Part shown: piece by piece, positions 1-6,872 of the stretch
Layout: every line of letters begins with the position of its first letter
How positions within the stretch are numbered: the first letter of the stretch is position 1
NCBI GenBank assembly: GCA_026417675.1
Contig: JAOACV010000044.1
Span: 1-9,921 of the forward strand
Direction: 5' to 3'
Source: Verrucomicrobiia bacterium
Lineage (GTDB): Bacteria > Verrucomicrobiota > Verrucomicrobiia > CAIQCK01
Length of the DNA: 9,921 nucleotides
The notes under the pieces: generated by a model
The model's database searches: none
What the model saw: only the letters and a program-made list of their open reading frames with translations
What the model was told of the DNA's origin: nothing
Program-made: the position numbers and the translations under genes

Positions 1-5
1 GACAG

Positions 6-44
6 ATCATGGGCCGCTCGTTAAACAAGCGGAGCGGTCATGAT
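6..44 (+). promoter_or_regulatory. Imperfect inverted repeat enclosing the ribosome site and start codon of the first gene
   Basis: The left arm is ATCATGGGCCGCTC (6-19) and the right arm is GAGCGGTCATGAT (32-44). They pair over 12 Watson-Crick pairs plus one G-T wobble (12 with 38) and one bulged G (13), with a 12-nt loop (20-31). The right arm contains the start codon (40-42) and part of the GGAG ribosome site (31-34). In RNA this would hide the translation start; as DNA it could be an operator. The pairing is seen directly; any regulatory role is inferred. It matches no riboswitch class I know. Confidence 0.4.
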
Positions 45-351
45 ATTGCTCGAATTCAGCATGTTTCCGGTCGGCAAGGGCGAGAGCCTCAGCCGCTACG
101 TCGCCCGGTCGTTGGACATCATAGATCGAAGTGGTCTGGACTACCGGCTCGGCCCGATGGGCACGGTGTTGGAGGGCGACTGGGACGAGTGCATGGCGGT
201 CGTGCGCCAATGCTACGAGGCCATGCGCAAGGACTGCCCGCGCGTTTATTGCGCCATCAAGATTGACCACCGCCGGGGCCGCCGGGGCCGTCTGCGCTCC
301 AAGACCGCCAGCGTCGAAAGCAAGCTCGGCCGCAAACTGAAGACGACGTAG
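40..351 (+). CDS. MTH1187/YqgV-family thiamine-binding protein (UPF0045, DUF77)
   Basis: This 103-residue protein matches the small MTH1187/YqgV family in length and sequence. It has the N-terminal LEFSMFPVGKGESLS strand, the central LGPMGTVLEG segment, and the basic C-terminal tail around residues 74-101 (IKIDHRRGRRGR, then VESKLGRKL) seen across the family. Some members bind thiamine or a related compound and form ferredoxin-like oligomers; the physiological role is not settled. No signal peptide or membrane segment is visible, so it should be cytosolic. The ATG start has GGAG at 31-34, 5 nt upstream, and this start gives the family's usual N-terminus. The start region lies within an inverted repeat (6-44). 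The metallopeptidase gene begins 16 nt downstream, so the two are probably cotranscribed. Family assignment is firm; the exact ligand is not shown by the sequence. Confidence 0.88.
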   Translation: MILLEFSMFPVGKGESLSRYVARSLDIIDRSGLDYRLGPMGTVLEGDWDECMAVVRQCYEAMRKDCPRVYCAIKIDHRRGRRGRLRSKTASVESKLGRKLKTT

Positions 352-367
352 AACACGGGAGACGCCT

Positions 368-1912
368 ATGCCACTGACCGTCGCCAAAATCCTCAAGGGA
401 GTCGAGCGGCTCGACTACGAAGTCTCCGCCGAGTCGCGCCTCGTGCGCGCCGGCCTGAAGGACAAACAGGAAACCGAGCCGATTTTCAAACGCCACGAGT
501 GGCTCACGTCGCTGTCGGTGGTCAAGCTCGTGCAGGCACAGTTGAACCGCGCCCGCGACCCCGACGAGCGCGAGCGGCTGGAGCGGCTCTATTTCACCTG
601 CGCCTCGCTCTACAGCTATCACAAGGTGGCGCGGCAGGCCGACGCGTTGCAGACGGCGTTGGTGAACCACAAGGCCGTCGTCGGCAAAGAGCAGGTGCCC
701 TACTATAACCTCGCGCCGCGACTGCAGAACGAGCAGGACTTCGAGGCGCGCGAGGCGTTGGGGCGCGCGATCGACAACTCGCAACGCCGGTTTAATCCGC
801 AGAAGCTCGGCATCCTCCGGCGCGAGCTGCAGGTGTTGCGCCGCGACCTCGGCTACAAGAGCTACATCGCCTACTACCAAGCGCAGAAGCAGTTCGACTA
901 CGAGAAGTTCGTCGCCGCACTGACCGAATCGGCGCAACGGACCGGGCTGCTCTATCGGGACCACATCGCCCGCTGGGCCGGTGAGCGGATCGGGCGACCG
1001 TATCGCGCCGCCGATGGCCGGCCGGCGCTGCACCGCTGGCACGTCAGTTATCTGCTGAAGATGGGCGACTTCGACGCGCGGTTCCCCAAGAAGGAAATGC
1101 TGGCGACCTTGCTCGGCTCTTTGCGACGGATGGGGTTTGACCTGAAGAAGAAAAGGAACATCAAACTCGACCTCGAAGAACGCGACCGGAAAAACCCGCG
1201 CGCCTGCGTCTTCCCGCTGCGCATTCCGCAGGAGGTCCACCTGCTGCTCAAGCCGGTCGGCGGCCTGCACGACTACGAAGTGTTTCTGCACGAGGCGGGC
1301 CACGCGCTGCACTTCGGCTTTTCCGACGCCAAACTGCCCTACGAGTATCGCCACCTGGCGCGCTCGCACGCGCTGTCGGAGATTTACGCGTTTCTACTGC
1401 AGAACCTCACGCTCGACACCCTCTGGCTGCAGGAGGCGGCCCGCGTCAGCCGCAAGCTGGCCGAGCAGATCCGCTACTACCGCGTGCTGAGCGATCTGTT
1501 CATGTATCGGCGCTACATCGCCAAGCTCTGCGCCGAGTTCGCACTCTTCCGTCAGCACGAGACCAAGGGCCAGGCCGCGCTCCAAGACGGCCGCATCTAT
1601 GCGCGGACGCTGACGGAACACACAGGCTTCATCTATCAGCCGGGCGGTTATCTCTTCGACATGGACGAGGGCTTTTACAGCGCCGACTACCTGCGCGCGT
1701 GGCTCGGCGAGGCGCAACTGGCCGATTACTTGCGGCGCAATTTCTCGGAGCGTTGGTGGGCCAACAAGAAAGCCGGACGTTTCCTCGTGGACCTGTGGCG
1801 TTCGGCCTGCACGCAGGAGGCCGAGACTGTGCTGCGCCAACTAGGCTGCCCGCCGCTTGACCCCGCCTGTTTGGAGCGGCGGTTCGCCGAGCTGGAATCG
1901 CTGCGGGAATGA
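368..1912 (+). CDS. M3-family zinc metallopeptidase (oligoendopeptidase-like)
   Basis: This 514-residue protein carries the gluzincin site HEAGH at residues 308-312. Glu338, in the segment SHALSEIYAF, lies at the spacing expected for the third zinc ligand of M3 peptidases. Just before the site, KNPRACVFPLRIPQEV and KPVGGLHDYEVFLHEAGHALH follow the pattern of an M3 subgroup I recall from Actinobacteria and other bacteria. A C-terminal block (FYSADYLRAW, residues 436-445, then NFSERWWANKKAG) is also typical. The N-terminal half is helical and charged. There is no signal peptide, so it probably cleaves short peptides in the cytosol. The ATG has GGGAGA at 357-362, 5 nt upstream. The gene ends in an ATGA overlap with the Nudix gene, suggesting translational coupling. 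Substrate preference cannot be read from sequence. A long antisense frame over the first half is only a high-GC shadow. Confidence 0.87.
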   Translation: MPLTVAKILKGVERLDYEVSAESRLVRAGLKDKQETEPIFKRHEWLTSLSVVKLVQAQLNRARDPDERERLERLYFTCASLYSYHKVARQADALQTALVNHKAVVGKEQVPYYNLAPRLQNEQDFEAREALGRAIDNSQRRFNPQKLGILRRELQVLRRDLGYKSYIAYYQAQKQFDYEKFVAALTESAQRTGLLYRDHIARWAGERIGRPYRAADGRPALHRWHVSYLLKMGDFDARFPKKEMLATLLGSLRRMGFDLKKKRNIKLDLEERDRKNPRACVFPLRIPQEVHLLLKPVGGLHDYEVFLHEAGHALHFGFSDAKLPYEYRHLARSHALSEIYAFLLQNLTLDTLWLQEAARVSRKLAEQIRYYRVLSDLFMYRRYIAKLCAEFALFRQHETKGQAALQDGRIYARTLTEHTGFIYQPGGYLFDMDEGFYSADYLRAWLGEAQLADYLRRNFSERWWANKKAGRFLVDLWRSACTQEAETVLRQLGCPPLDPACLERRFAELESLRE

Positions 1913-2304
1913 GCGGGCCGGCTGTCATCGAAGTCGCCGCGGCGATCATCCGGCGCGGCGAGACGGTGTTGTTGGCCCGGCGGCGCGCGAACGGCCATCT
2001 GCCGCATCTTTGGGAGTTCCCCGGCGGCAAACGCGAGCCGGGCGAGACGTTGGAGCAGTGCCTCGCTCGCGAACTCCGCGAGGAGCTTGGCATCGGCGTG
2101 CGCGTCGGACGGCTCGCGCGAGAGATTCTGCACGCTTACGCGGACCGCACGGTGCGGTTGTTCTTCTTCGAGTGCGAGCTGCTTGACGGCCAACCGCAGC
2201 CGCTCCATTGTCAAGACTGCCGTTGGGTCCCCAAGAGCGAACTAACCCGCTACGATTTCCCCCCGGCGGACACCGAGTTGATCGAGTGGTTGATGCACAC
2301 ATGA
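1909..2304 (+). CDS. mutT: MutT-type Nudix hydrolase, probable (deoxy)nucleoside triphosphate pyrophosphohydrolase
   Basis: This 131-residue protein has a perfect Nudix box, GX5EX7REUXEEXGU, at residues 40-62: Gly40, Glu46, Arg54-Glu55, Glu58-Glu59, Gly61. The box is preceded by WEFPGGK, and the C-terminus has WVPKSEL and YDFPPAD, the layout of MutT and NudG proteins that hydrolyse oxidised or modified nucleoside triphosphates to monophosphates. The expected role is removing 8-oxo-dGTP or similar from the nucleotide pool. The exact substrate (8-oxo-dGTP, CTP derivatives or another) cannot be decided here. Length is typical of a stand-alone MutT. The start ATG overlaps the metallopeptidase stop by 4 nt (ATGA), and its own stop overlaps the next gene in the same way, so it sits in the middle of a translationally coupled run. 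Confidence 0.88.
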   Translation: MSGPAVIEVAAAIIRRGETVLLARRRANGHLPHLWEFPGGKREPGETLEQCLARELREELGIGVRVGRLAREILHAYADRTVRLFFFECELLDGQPQPLHCQDCRWVPKSELTRYDFPPADTELIEWLMHT

Positions 2305-4163
2305 GCGATTTTCTGGAGCGTTTGCAAAACGAAGTCATGCTCGGCGACGGCGCGATGGGCACGCTGCTCTACCAGCGCGGCGTGCCGTTGGAGGTCTGCT
2401 ACGACGCGCAGAACGTCCTCAATCCGCTGCTCGTCGAGAAAATCCATCGCGATTACGTCGCCGCGGGCGCGCAGGTCATCGAGACCAACACCTACGGCGC
2501 CAACCGCGCCAAGCTCGCACGGTTTGGCCTGGAGGGCCGCCTGCAGGAAATCAACCGCTGCGGCGCGGCCATCGCCCGACAGGTCGCCGACCAAACCCGG
2601 CAGAAGGTCTATGTCGCCGGCTCGGTCGGCCCCATCGGGTCCAGCGCGACGGAACGCGAACTGACCGACGACGAGCGGCGCGGCATGTATCGCGAACAAA
2701 TTGCCGCGCTGTTGGAAGGCGGCGTGGACGCGGTCATTCTGGAGACGTTCACCAAACTGGCCGAGATCAAGCTGGCGCTGGAAGTGCAACGCGGCATGGT
2801 GAAATGTCCCGTCATCTGCTCGATGAGCTACGACGAGAGCGGCCGCAGCGCCGACGGGCTGCCCGCAGCCGACTGCCTTCAACAACTGCGCGCCGCCGGC
2901 GCCGATGTCGTCGGCTTCAACTGCCAGCTCGGACCGCGCGCCGCGTTCCGGCTCCTGGAGACGATCCCGGTCGAGGAAGGCACACTGCTGTCAGTTTATC
3001 CCAACGCCGGCAAGCCGGAATTTTTCGAGGGCCGCTTCATCTACTTCGGCGCCCCGGAGTATTTCGGCAAGATGGCGCCGCTGCTCGTGGACCAGGGCGC
3101 GCGCCTGATCGGCGGCTGTTGCGGCACGACGCCGGAAACCATCGCGGCGATGGCCGGCGCGCTCCGCGGTATGCAGCCTGTGCGGCGAAAGGTCGTGACC
3201 ATCGTGGCGCCTCGCGTGGCCGCGCCCGCGCCGACGCCGACGCCGGCGCCGCGCGAGAGCATCCTCGACATCATCAAGAAACGGACGCTGATCGTCACGG
3301 AACTGGATCCGCCGCGCACGCTGCCGGCCGTCGAGAAGGTTGTGGTCGGCGCAAAGGCGCTCCAGGAGGCCGGCACCGATGCCGTCACGCTCGCCGACAA
3401 CTCGCTGGCGATCCTGCGCGTCAACAATGTCGTCGTCGCGCAACAGATGAAGGAGCGGCTCGGCGTGCTGCCGGTGGTGCATCTGGCCTGCCGCGACCGC
3501 AACCTGCTCGGTCTCCAGAGCGAACTGCTCGGCCTCGCCGTGCTCGGCATCAACCACGTGCTCGCCCTCACCGGCGACCCCTCCAAGAGCGGCGACCACC
3601 CCGGCGCGACCAGCGTCTATGATTTGAACTCCATCGGCCTCATCGCGCTCATGAAGAAGATGAACGACGGCTTGACGCATTCCGGCCGCGACCTGAAGCA
3701 GCGCACAGATTTCGTCATCGGGTGCTCCTTCAACCCCAACGCCCGCGACCTCGGCGTTCAGGCCCGGCGGTTGGAGCGCAAGATCGAGGCCGGCGCGCGC
3801 TACGTCATGACCCAGCCGATCTTCGACCCCGCTTTGGCGAAGGCCACGCACGACGCCACCAAGCATTTCGGCGTGCCCGTGTTGGTCGGGGTGATGCCTC
3901 TGATCAGCGAGCGCAACTGCGAGTTTCTTCATAATGAAGTGCCCGGCATCGCCATCGCCGATCCCATCCGCGCCCGGATGCGCGGCAAGGACGGCGAGGC
4001 CGGCCGCCGCGAGGGCCTCGCCATCGCCCGCGAGCTTTGCGACGCCGTGCTGGAACGCTTCCCCGGCATCTACCTCATCACGCCGCTGATCGCCTACGAG
4101 CTGACAGCGGAACTCTCCCGCTACGTGCGCCGGCAGGAACGCGCGGCTGTGCGCGCGAGTTAA
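2301..4163 (+). CDS. Bifunctional homocysteine S-methyltransferase / 5,10-methylenetetrahydrofolate reductase (YitJ-like)
   Basis: This 620-residue protein has two domains. Residues 1 to about 295 form a homocysteine S-methyltransferase barrel, with GDGAMGT near the N-terminus and the zinc-binding cysteines Cys208 (GFNC) and Cys273-Cys274 (GGCCGT). An Ala/Pro/Thr-rich linker (about 296-318) leads to a MetF-like flavin barrel from residue 319, with TELDPPR (Glu334 in the place of the catalytic Glu), HLACRDRN and ALTGDPSK. Bacillus subtilis YitJ has the same order and nearly the same length. The reductase half makes 5-methyltetrahydrofolate. The methyltransferase half moves a methyl group to homocysteine; no cobalamin domain is present, and the donor is not shown. 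I chose ATG 2301 over an in-frame GTG at 2208, because 2301 makes an ATGA overlap with the Nudix stop and gives the usual N-terminus. The extra 31 upstream residues would be Nudix-gene DNA in another frame. It is the last gene before a terminator. Confidence 0.9.
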   Translation: MSDFLERLQNEVMLGDGAMGTLLYQRGVPLEVCYDAQNVLNPLLVEKIHRDYVAAGAQVIETNTYGANRAKLARFGLEGRLQEINRCGAAIARQVADQTRQKVYVAGSVGPIGSSATERELTDDERRGMYREQIAALLEGGVDAVILETFTKLAEIKLALEVQRGMVKCPVICSMSYDESGRSADGLPAADCLQQLRAAGADVVGFNCQLGPRAAFRLLETIPVEEGTLLSVYPNAGKPEFFEGRFIYFGAPEYFGKMAPLLVDQGARLIGGCCGTTPETIAAMAGALRGMQPVRRKVVTIVAPRVAAPAPTPTPAPRESILDIIKKRTLIVTELDPPRTLPAVEKVVVGAKALQEAGTDAVTLADNSLAILRVNNVVVAQQMKERLGVLPVVHLACRDRNLLGLQSELLGLAVLGINHVLALTGDPSKSGDHPGATSVYDLNSIGLIALMKKMNDGLTHSGRDLKQRTDFVIGCSFNPNARDLGVQARRLERKIEAGARYVMTQPIFDPALAKATHDATKHFGVPVLVGVMPLISERNCEFLHNEVPGIAIADPIRARMRGKDGEAGRREGLAIARELCDAVLERFPGIYLITPLIAYELTAELSRYVRRQERAAVRAS

Positions 4164-4190
4164 TTGTCGCCGCTTTCCCGGAATACACAA

Positions 4191-4218
4191 AGGGCGTCCC
4201 GTTCACACGGGACGCCCT
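4191..4218. terminator. Bidirectional intrinsic terminator between convergent genes
   Basis: AGGGCGTCCCG (4191-4201) and CGGGACGCCCT (4208-4218) form a perfect 11-bp GC-rich stem with a 6-nt loop (TTCACA). It starts 28 nt after the methyltransferase/reductase stop and lies 60 nt beyond the stop of the minus-strand RNA-binding gene. The minus-strand product is followed by TTTGTGTATT, a modest U tract; the plus-strand side has only CTT. It probably stops both transcripts, more efficiently for the minus strand. Confidence 0.82.
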
Positions 4219-4277
4219 CTTGCGGGAACGAAAGTTCCTGTGGCCGCAGACGCAAAGTCCGCAGCCGCATGGCAGGC

Positions 4278-4589
4278 TTAGCGCCGGCCGGCGTAGCCGT
4301 GTTCGCGACTGCCGCGGCCGCCGCCATTGCGGGGGCGCTCTTCGCGCGGACGGGCTTCGTTGACGGTCAGCTTGCGGCCGTCGAGTTCCTTGCCGTTGAA
4401 CTGAGCGATGGCCGCGTTGGCCTCCTCCTGGGAGCCCATCGTCACAAACGCGAACCCGCGGGACTTGTTGGTGAACTTGTCCATGATGAGTTCGCACGAG
4501 GTGACGTTGCCGGCCTGTTTGAACAGGTCGAGAATCTCGCCTTCAGTCGTGTTGAATGACAGGTTGCCTGCAAATAGCTTCGTAGCCAT
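4278..4589 (-). CDS. Small RRM-domain RNA-binding protein with Gly/Arg-rich tail
   Basis: This 103-residue protein is essentially one RNA recognition motif. RNP2 is LFAGNL (residues 5-10) and RNP1 is RGFAFVTM (about residues 44-51), both with the aromatic positions used to stack on RNA bases. After the domain comes a short Arg/Gly tail containing RNGGGRGSREHGYAGRR. Single-RRM proteins of this size are common in cyanobacteria and Verrucomicrobia and often respond to cold or growth state; the RNA targets here are unknown. The frame stays open 24 codons upstream to an ATG at 4661, but the family starts at MATKLFAGNLSF, so I chose 4589. The upstream bases are AG-rich (AGAAAGAAAC) without a clear GGAGG site. 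The upstream region can fold (4623-4662), which allows autoregulation as an inference. The gene is convergent with the preceding cluster. Confidence 0.9.
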   Translation of the reverse strand: MATKLFAGNLSFNTTEGEILDLFKQAGNVTSCELIMDKFTNKSRGFAFVTMGSQEEANAAIAQFNGKELDGRKLTVNEARPREERPRNGGGRGSREHGYAGRR

Positions 4590-4622
4590 TGGTTTGTTTC
4601 TTTCTGCTGCGGTGGGAGCTGC

Positions 4623-4662
4623 GGTGACTGTTTCCGACACATTCGGATTTCGGATCGTCACC
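4623..4662 (-). promoter_or_regulatory. Foldable leader upstream of the RNA-binding protein gene
   Basis: Read on the minus strand, GGTGAC (4662-4657) pairs with GTCACC (4628-4623). Inside them TCCGA pairs with TCGGA (4647-4643 with 4637-4633) around the 5-nt loop ATGTG. The element lies 34 to 73 nt before the start codon and would be in the transcript if the promoter at 4729-4756 is used. The pairing is seen; a regulatory role is inferred. Confidence 0.3.
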
Positions 4663-4728
4663 AGCTATGGAGGGCTACCTGACAATCTACCAACTCACTG
4701 CGAAACACTGCCTACTGCGAGCCGCGCA

Positions 4729-4756
4729 ATACTAGACGTTGGCGCCGGAATAGCAA
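4729..4756 (-). promoter_or_regulatory. Possible sigma-70-type promoter for the RNA-binding protein gene
   Basis: On the minus strand TTGCTA (4756-4751) and TAGTAT (4734-4729) are separated by 16 nt. Each matches the consensus at 4 of 6 positions. This would give a leader of roughly 130 nt. The 254-bp gap between the RNA-binding gene and mqnD otherwise holds no gene. It also contains a 9-bp direct repeat, GCTGCGGTG, at 4606-4614 and 4618-4626. I found no convincing promoter for mqnD in this gap. Confidence 0.25.
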
Positions 4757-4843
4757 CAACCTTTTCGGAAAATCTTTTTCCCGGATCCGGCCAGTCAGGC
4801 TTGGCGAATTTGCTTGGCGACGGCCCGCGTGTGGCCGGATAAG

Positions 4844-5710
4844 ATGCGTCCCATGCAGACGCCAAAACACCCGCCAACCCGCACGATTACGCTGGGCCAC
4901 AGTCCTGACCCGGACGACGCCTTCATGTTCTACGCGCTCGCCGCCGGCGAGATTGACACTGGCGAACTGCGGTTCGAGCACATCCTGCAGGACATCCAGA
5001 CGCTCAACGAGCGCGCCACGCGCGGCGAGCTGGACGTAACCGCCATCTCCATGCACGCCTACGCCCACGTGCTCGACAAATACGCGCTGCTGCCGAGCGG
5101 CGCCTCGATGGGCGACGGCTACGGGCCGATGGTCGTCAGCAAAACCCGGCGAACGCGCGAGGCGATGGCGAAGCTGCGCATCGCCGTGCCGGGCCGGATG
5201 ACCAGCGCGTTTCTGGCGTTACGGTTGTGGTTCGGCCGCGACTTCGACCACGTCGTCGTGCCGTTCGACCAGATTTTCGCTGCCGTCAAGCGCGGCGACG
5301 CTGACGCCGGCCTCATCATCCACGAAGGTCAGCTTACCTATCGGAAGGAGGGCCTCGATCTCTGCGTGGACCTCGGCGCGTGGTGGAAAGAGGAAACAGG
5401 GCTGCCACTGCCGTTGGGGGGCAATGCGATCAAAAAATCGCTCGGTCCGCCGCTGATGCAGCGCATCTCGCGGCTGCTGACCGAAAGCATCCGCTACGGT
5501 CTCGCCCATCGCCAGCCCGCCGTTGCTCACGCGATGGCTTACGCCCGCGACATGGATATGCCACTGGCTGACCGGTTCATTGGCATGTATGTGAACAACT
5601 GGACGCTCGACTACGGCGCGAAGGGCCGCGAGGCCATCCGACTTTTCCTGCGCCGCGGCTACGAGGCCGGCCTCATCCCCCGGCCGGTGGAACTGGAGTT
5701 TGTGGAGTAA
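4844..5710 (+). CDS. mqnD: 1,4-dihydroxy-6-naphthoate synthase (futalosine pathway menaquinone biosynthesis)
   Basis: This 288-residue protein has the two-lobed, periplasmic-binding-protein-like fold of MqnD. MqnD converts cyclic dehypoxanthine futalosine to 1,4-dihydroxy-6-naphthoate in the cytosol. Visible hallmarks are LGHSPDPDDAFMFYAL (residues 17-32), DVTAISMHAYAHV (64-76), GYGPMVVSK (92-100), and LIIHEGQLTY (157-166). His160 in the last segment matches the catalytic histidine known for the family. Some pipelines call such proteins ABC substrate-binding proteins, but no signal peptide is present. The start is uncertain: ATG 4844 has GGA 4 nt upstream, ATG 4853 would give 285 residues, and an in-frame TTG at 4814 is less likely. 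The family core begins near residue 13 in any case. The next gene starts 10 nt after the stop. The other mqn genes are not in this window. Confidence 0.9.
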   Translation: MRPMQTPKHPPTRTITLGHSPDPDDAFMFYALAAGEIDTGELRFEHILQDIQTLNERATRGELDVTAISMHAYAHVLDKYALLPSGASMGDGYGPMVVSKTRRTREAMAKLRIAVPGRMTSAFLALRLWFGRDFDHVVVPFDQIFAAVKRGDADAGLIIHEGQLTYRKEGLDLCVDLGAWWKEETGLPLPLGGNAIKKSLGPPLMQRISRLLTESIRYGLAHRQPAVAHAMAYARDMDMPLADRFIGMYVNNWTLDYGAKGREAIRLFLRRGYEAGLIPRPVELEFVE

Positions 5711-5720
5711 CGAGCAAGCC

Positions 5721-6860
5721 ATGCAATACCGCACACTGGGCCGCCTGAACGTCAAGGTATCCGCCCTCGGCTTCGGCACCATGCGGCTGCCGACCCTCGG
5801 CGGCGTGGACGCGCGGATTGACGAGGCGCAGGCTTCCGAGATGATGGCCTACGCCTTCGACCACGGTGTCAACTACGTGGACACCGCCTATCCCTACCAT
5901 GGCGGCGCGAGCGAGATCTTCGTCGGCAAAGTTCTCTCGCAAGGCTACCGCGAAAAGGTTTTTCTCGCGACGAAAATGCCCACGTGGGCGGTGAAAGAGG
6001 CCGCCGACTTCGACCGGTTACTCGACGAACAGTTGCAGCGGCTGCAAACCGACCATTTCGACTTCTACTTGTTGCACTGCCTCCACGCCGGCATCTGGCT
6101 GCGGCTGCGCGAAATGGGCGTGCGCGAATGGATGGAGCGCGCGAAAAACGACGGGCGGTTTCGTTACGCTGGCTTTTCCTTCCACGATTCGACGGAGGCG
6201 TTGCGGCAGATTCTCGACGACTACGACTGGCCGCTCTGCCAGATCCAATACAACTACATGAACGAAGACTTCCAGGCCGGCACCGAGGGCCTGCGCTACG
6301 CCGTCGCGAAGGGAGTCGCGGTCGTCATCATGGAGCCGCTCCAAGGCGGCGGTCTGGCGCAACTGCCGGAGCCTGCACAACGACTCTTGGACGAATCCGG
6401 CTGTGGTCGCACGCCCGCCGACCTTGCATTGCAATGGCTCTGGAACAAGCCGGAAGTCTCGCTCGTGTTGAGCGGCATGAGCAATTTGCAACAGGTCCGC
6501 GAGAACGTTGCCAGCGCCGCGCACTCCGGCGTCGGCACGCTTACCCAGGCGGAATTGGACCTGGTCGGCAAACTCCTGAAGGCGTTCGAGGGTTTGCGTC
6601 CCATCCCCTGCACCCAATGCCGCTACTGCATGCCCTGTCCGCACGGCGTGGACATCCCGCTCAACTTCCGCCTCTACAATGATGCGAAAGGCTACGGTCC
6701 CAACAGTTCGTTGCTGAGCCGCAACATCTACCACATGCTCCCCGCAGCCGTGCGATCGAGCGCCTGCGAAGACTGCGGCGAGTGCGAACCGAAGTGCCCG
6801 CAGAAGATCGAAATCCCCGCGTGGCACAGGCGCGCGCATAAGGAGTTTGCAGGACAGTAA
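5721..6860 (+). CDS. Aldo/keto reductase with C-terminal twin 4Fe-4S motifs
   Basis: This 379-residue protein has an N-terminal aldo/keto reductase barrel (about 1-290) with the catalytic tetrad visible: Asp54 and Tyr59 in NYVDTAYPYH, Lys85 in FLATKMP, and His119 in FYLLHC. The C-terminal part holds two iron-sulfur motifs, Cys297-300-303-306 (CxxCxxCxxCP) and Cys349-352-355-359 (CxxCxxCxxxCP). This matches the COG1453-type predicted oxidoreductases, which combine NAD(P)H chemistry with a possible ferredoxin-like electron path; substrates are mostly unknown. I chose ATG 5721 because it gives the family start MQYRTLG; an in-frame GTG at 5700 would overlap mqnD. GGAG at 5704-5707 is 13 nt upstream, longer than usual. 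The 10-nt gap after mqnD suggests cotranscription. Domain calls are firm; the substrate is unknown. Confidence 0.9.
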   Translation: MQYRTLGRLNVKVSALGFGTMRLPTLGGVDARIDEAQASEMMAYAFDHGVNYVDTAYPYHGGASEIFVGKVLSQGYREKVFLATKMPTWAVKEAADFDRLLDEQLQRLQTDHFDFYLLHCLHAGIWLRLREMGVREWMERAKNDGRFRYAGFSFHDSTEALRQILDDYDWPLCQIQYNYMNEDFQAGTEGLRYAVAKGVAVVIMEPLQGGGLAQLPEPAQRLLDESGCGRTPADLALQWLWNKPEVSLVLSGMSNLQQVRENVASAAHSGVGTLTQAELDLVGKLLKAFEGLRPIPCTQCRYCMPCPHGVDIPLNFRLYNDAKGYGPNSSLLSRNIYHMLPAAVRSSACEDCGECEPKCPQKIEIPAWHRRAHKEFAGQ

Positions 6861-6872
6861 AACCTCACGGGC

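Noticed and set aside
9..266. ATG at 9 opening an 85-codon frame overlapping the first gene
   Set aside because: No ribosome site is visible and the product is unrecognisable; the ATG is part of the inverted-repeat arm.
257..1369. Long minus-strand open frame (370 codons) opposite the M3 peptidase
   Set aside because: It lies opposite a clearly conserved coding region, has no recognisable domain, and has the composition of an antisense shadow in high-GC DNA.
2991..4190. Long minus-strand open frame (399 codons) opposite the methyltransferase/reductase
   Set aside because: The sense frame has zinc and flavin motifs throughout; the antisense product is low-complexity (Ala, Gly, Arg, Asp, Val) and matches nothing I know.
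4164..4842. Plus-strand frames across the RNA-binding gene and its upstream region
   Set aside because: They are antisense to the RRM domain; the region upstream of it looks like non-coding leader and promoter DNA.
4801..4845. Promoter for mqnD using TTGGCG and TAAGAT
   Set aside because: The possible boxes are 20 or more nt apart and the -10 overlaps the start codon, so the spacing is not credible.
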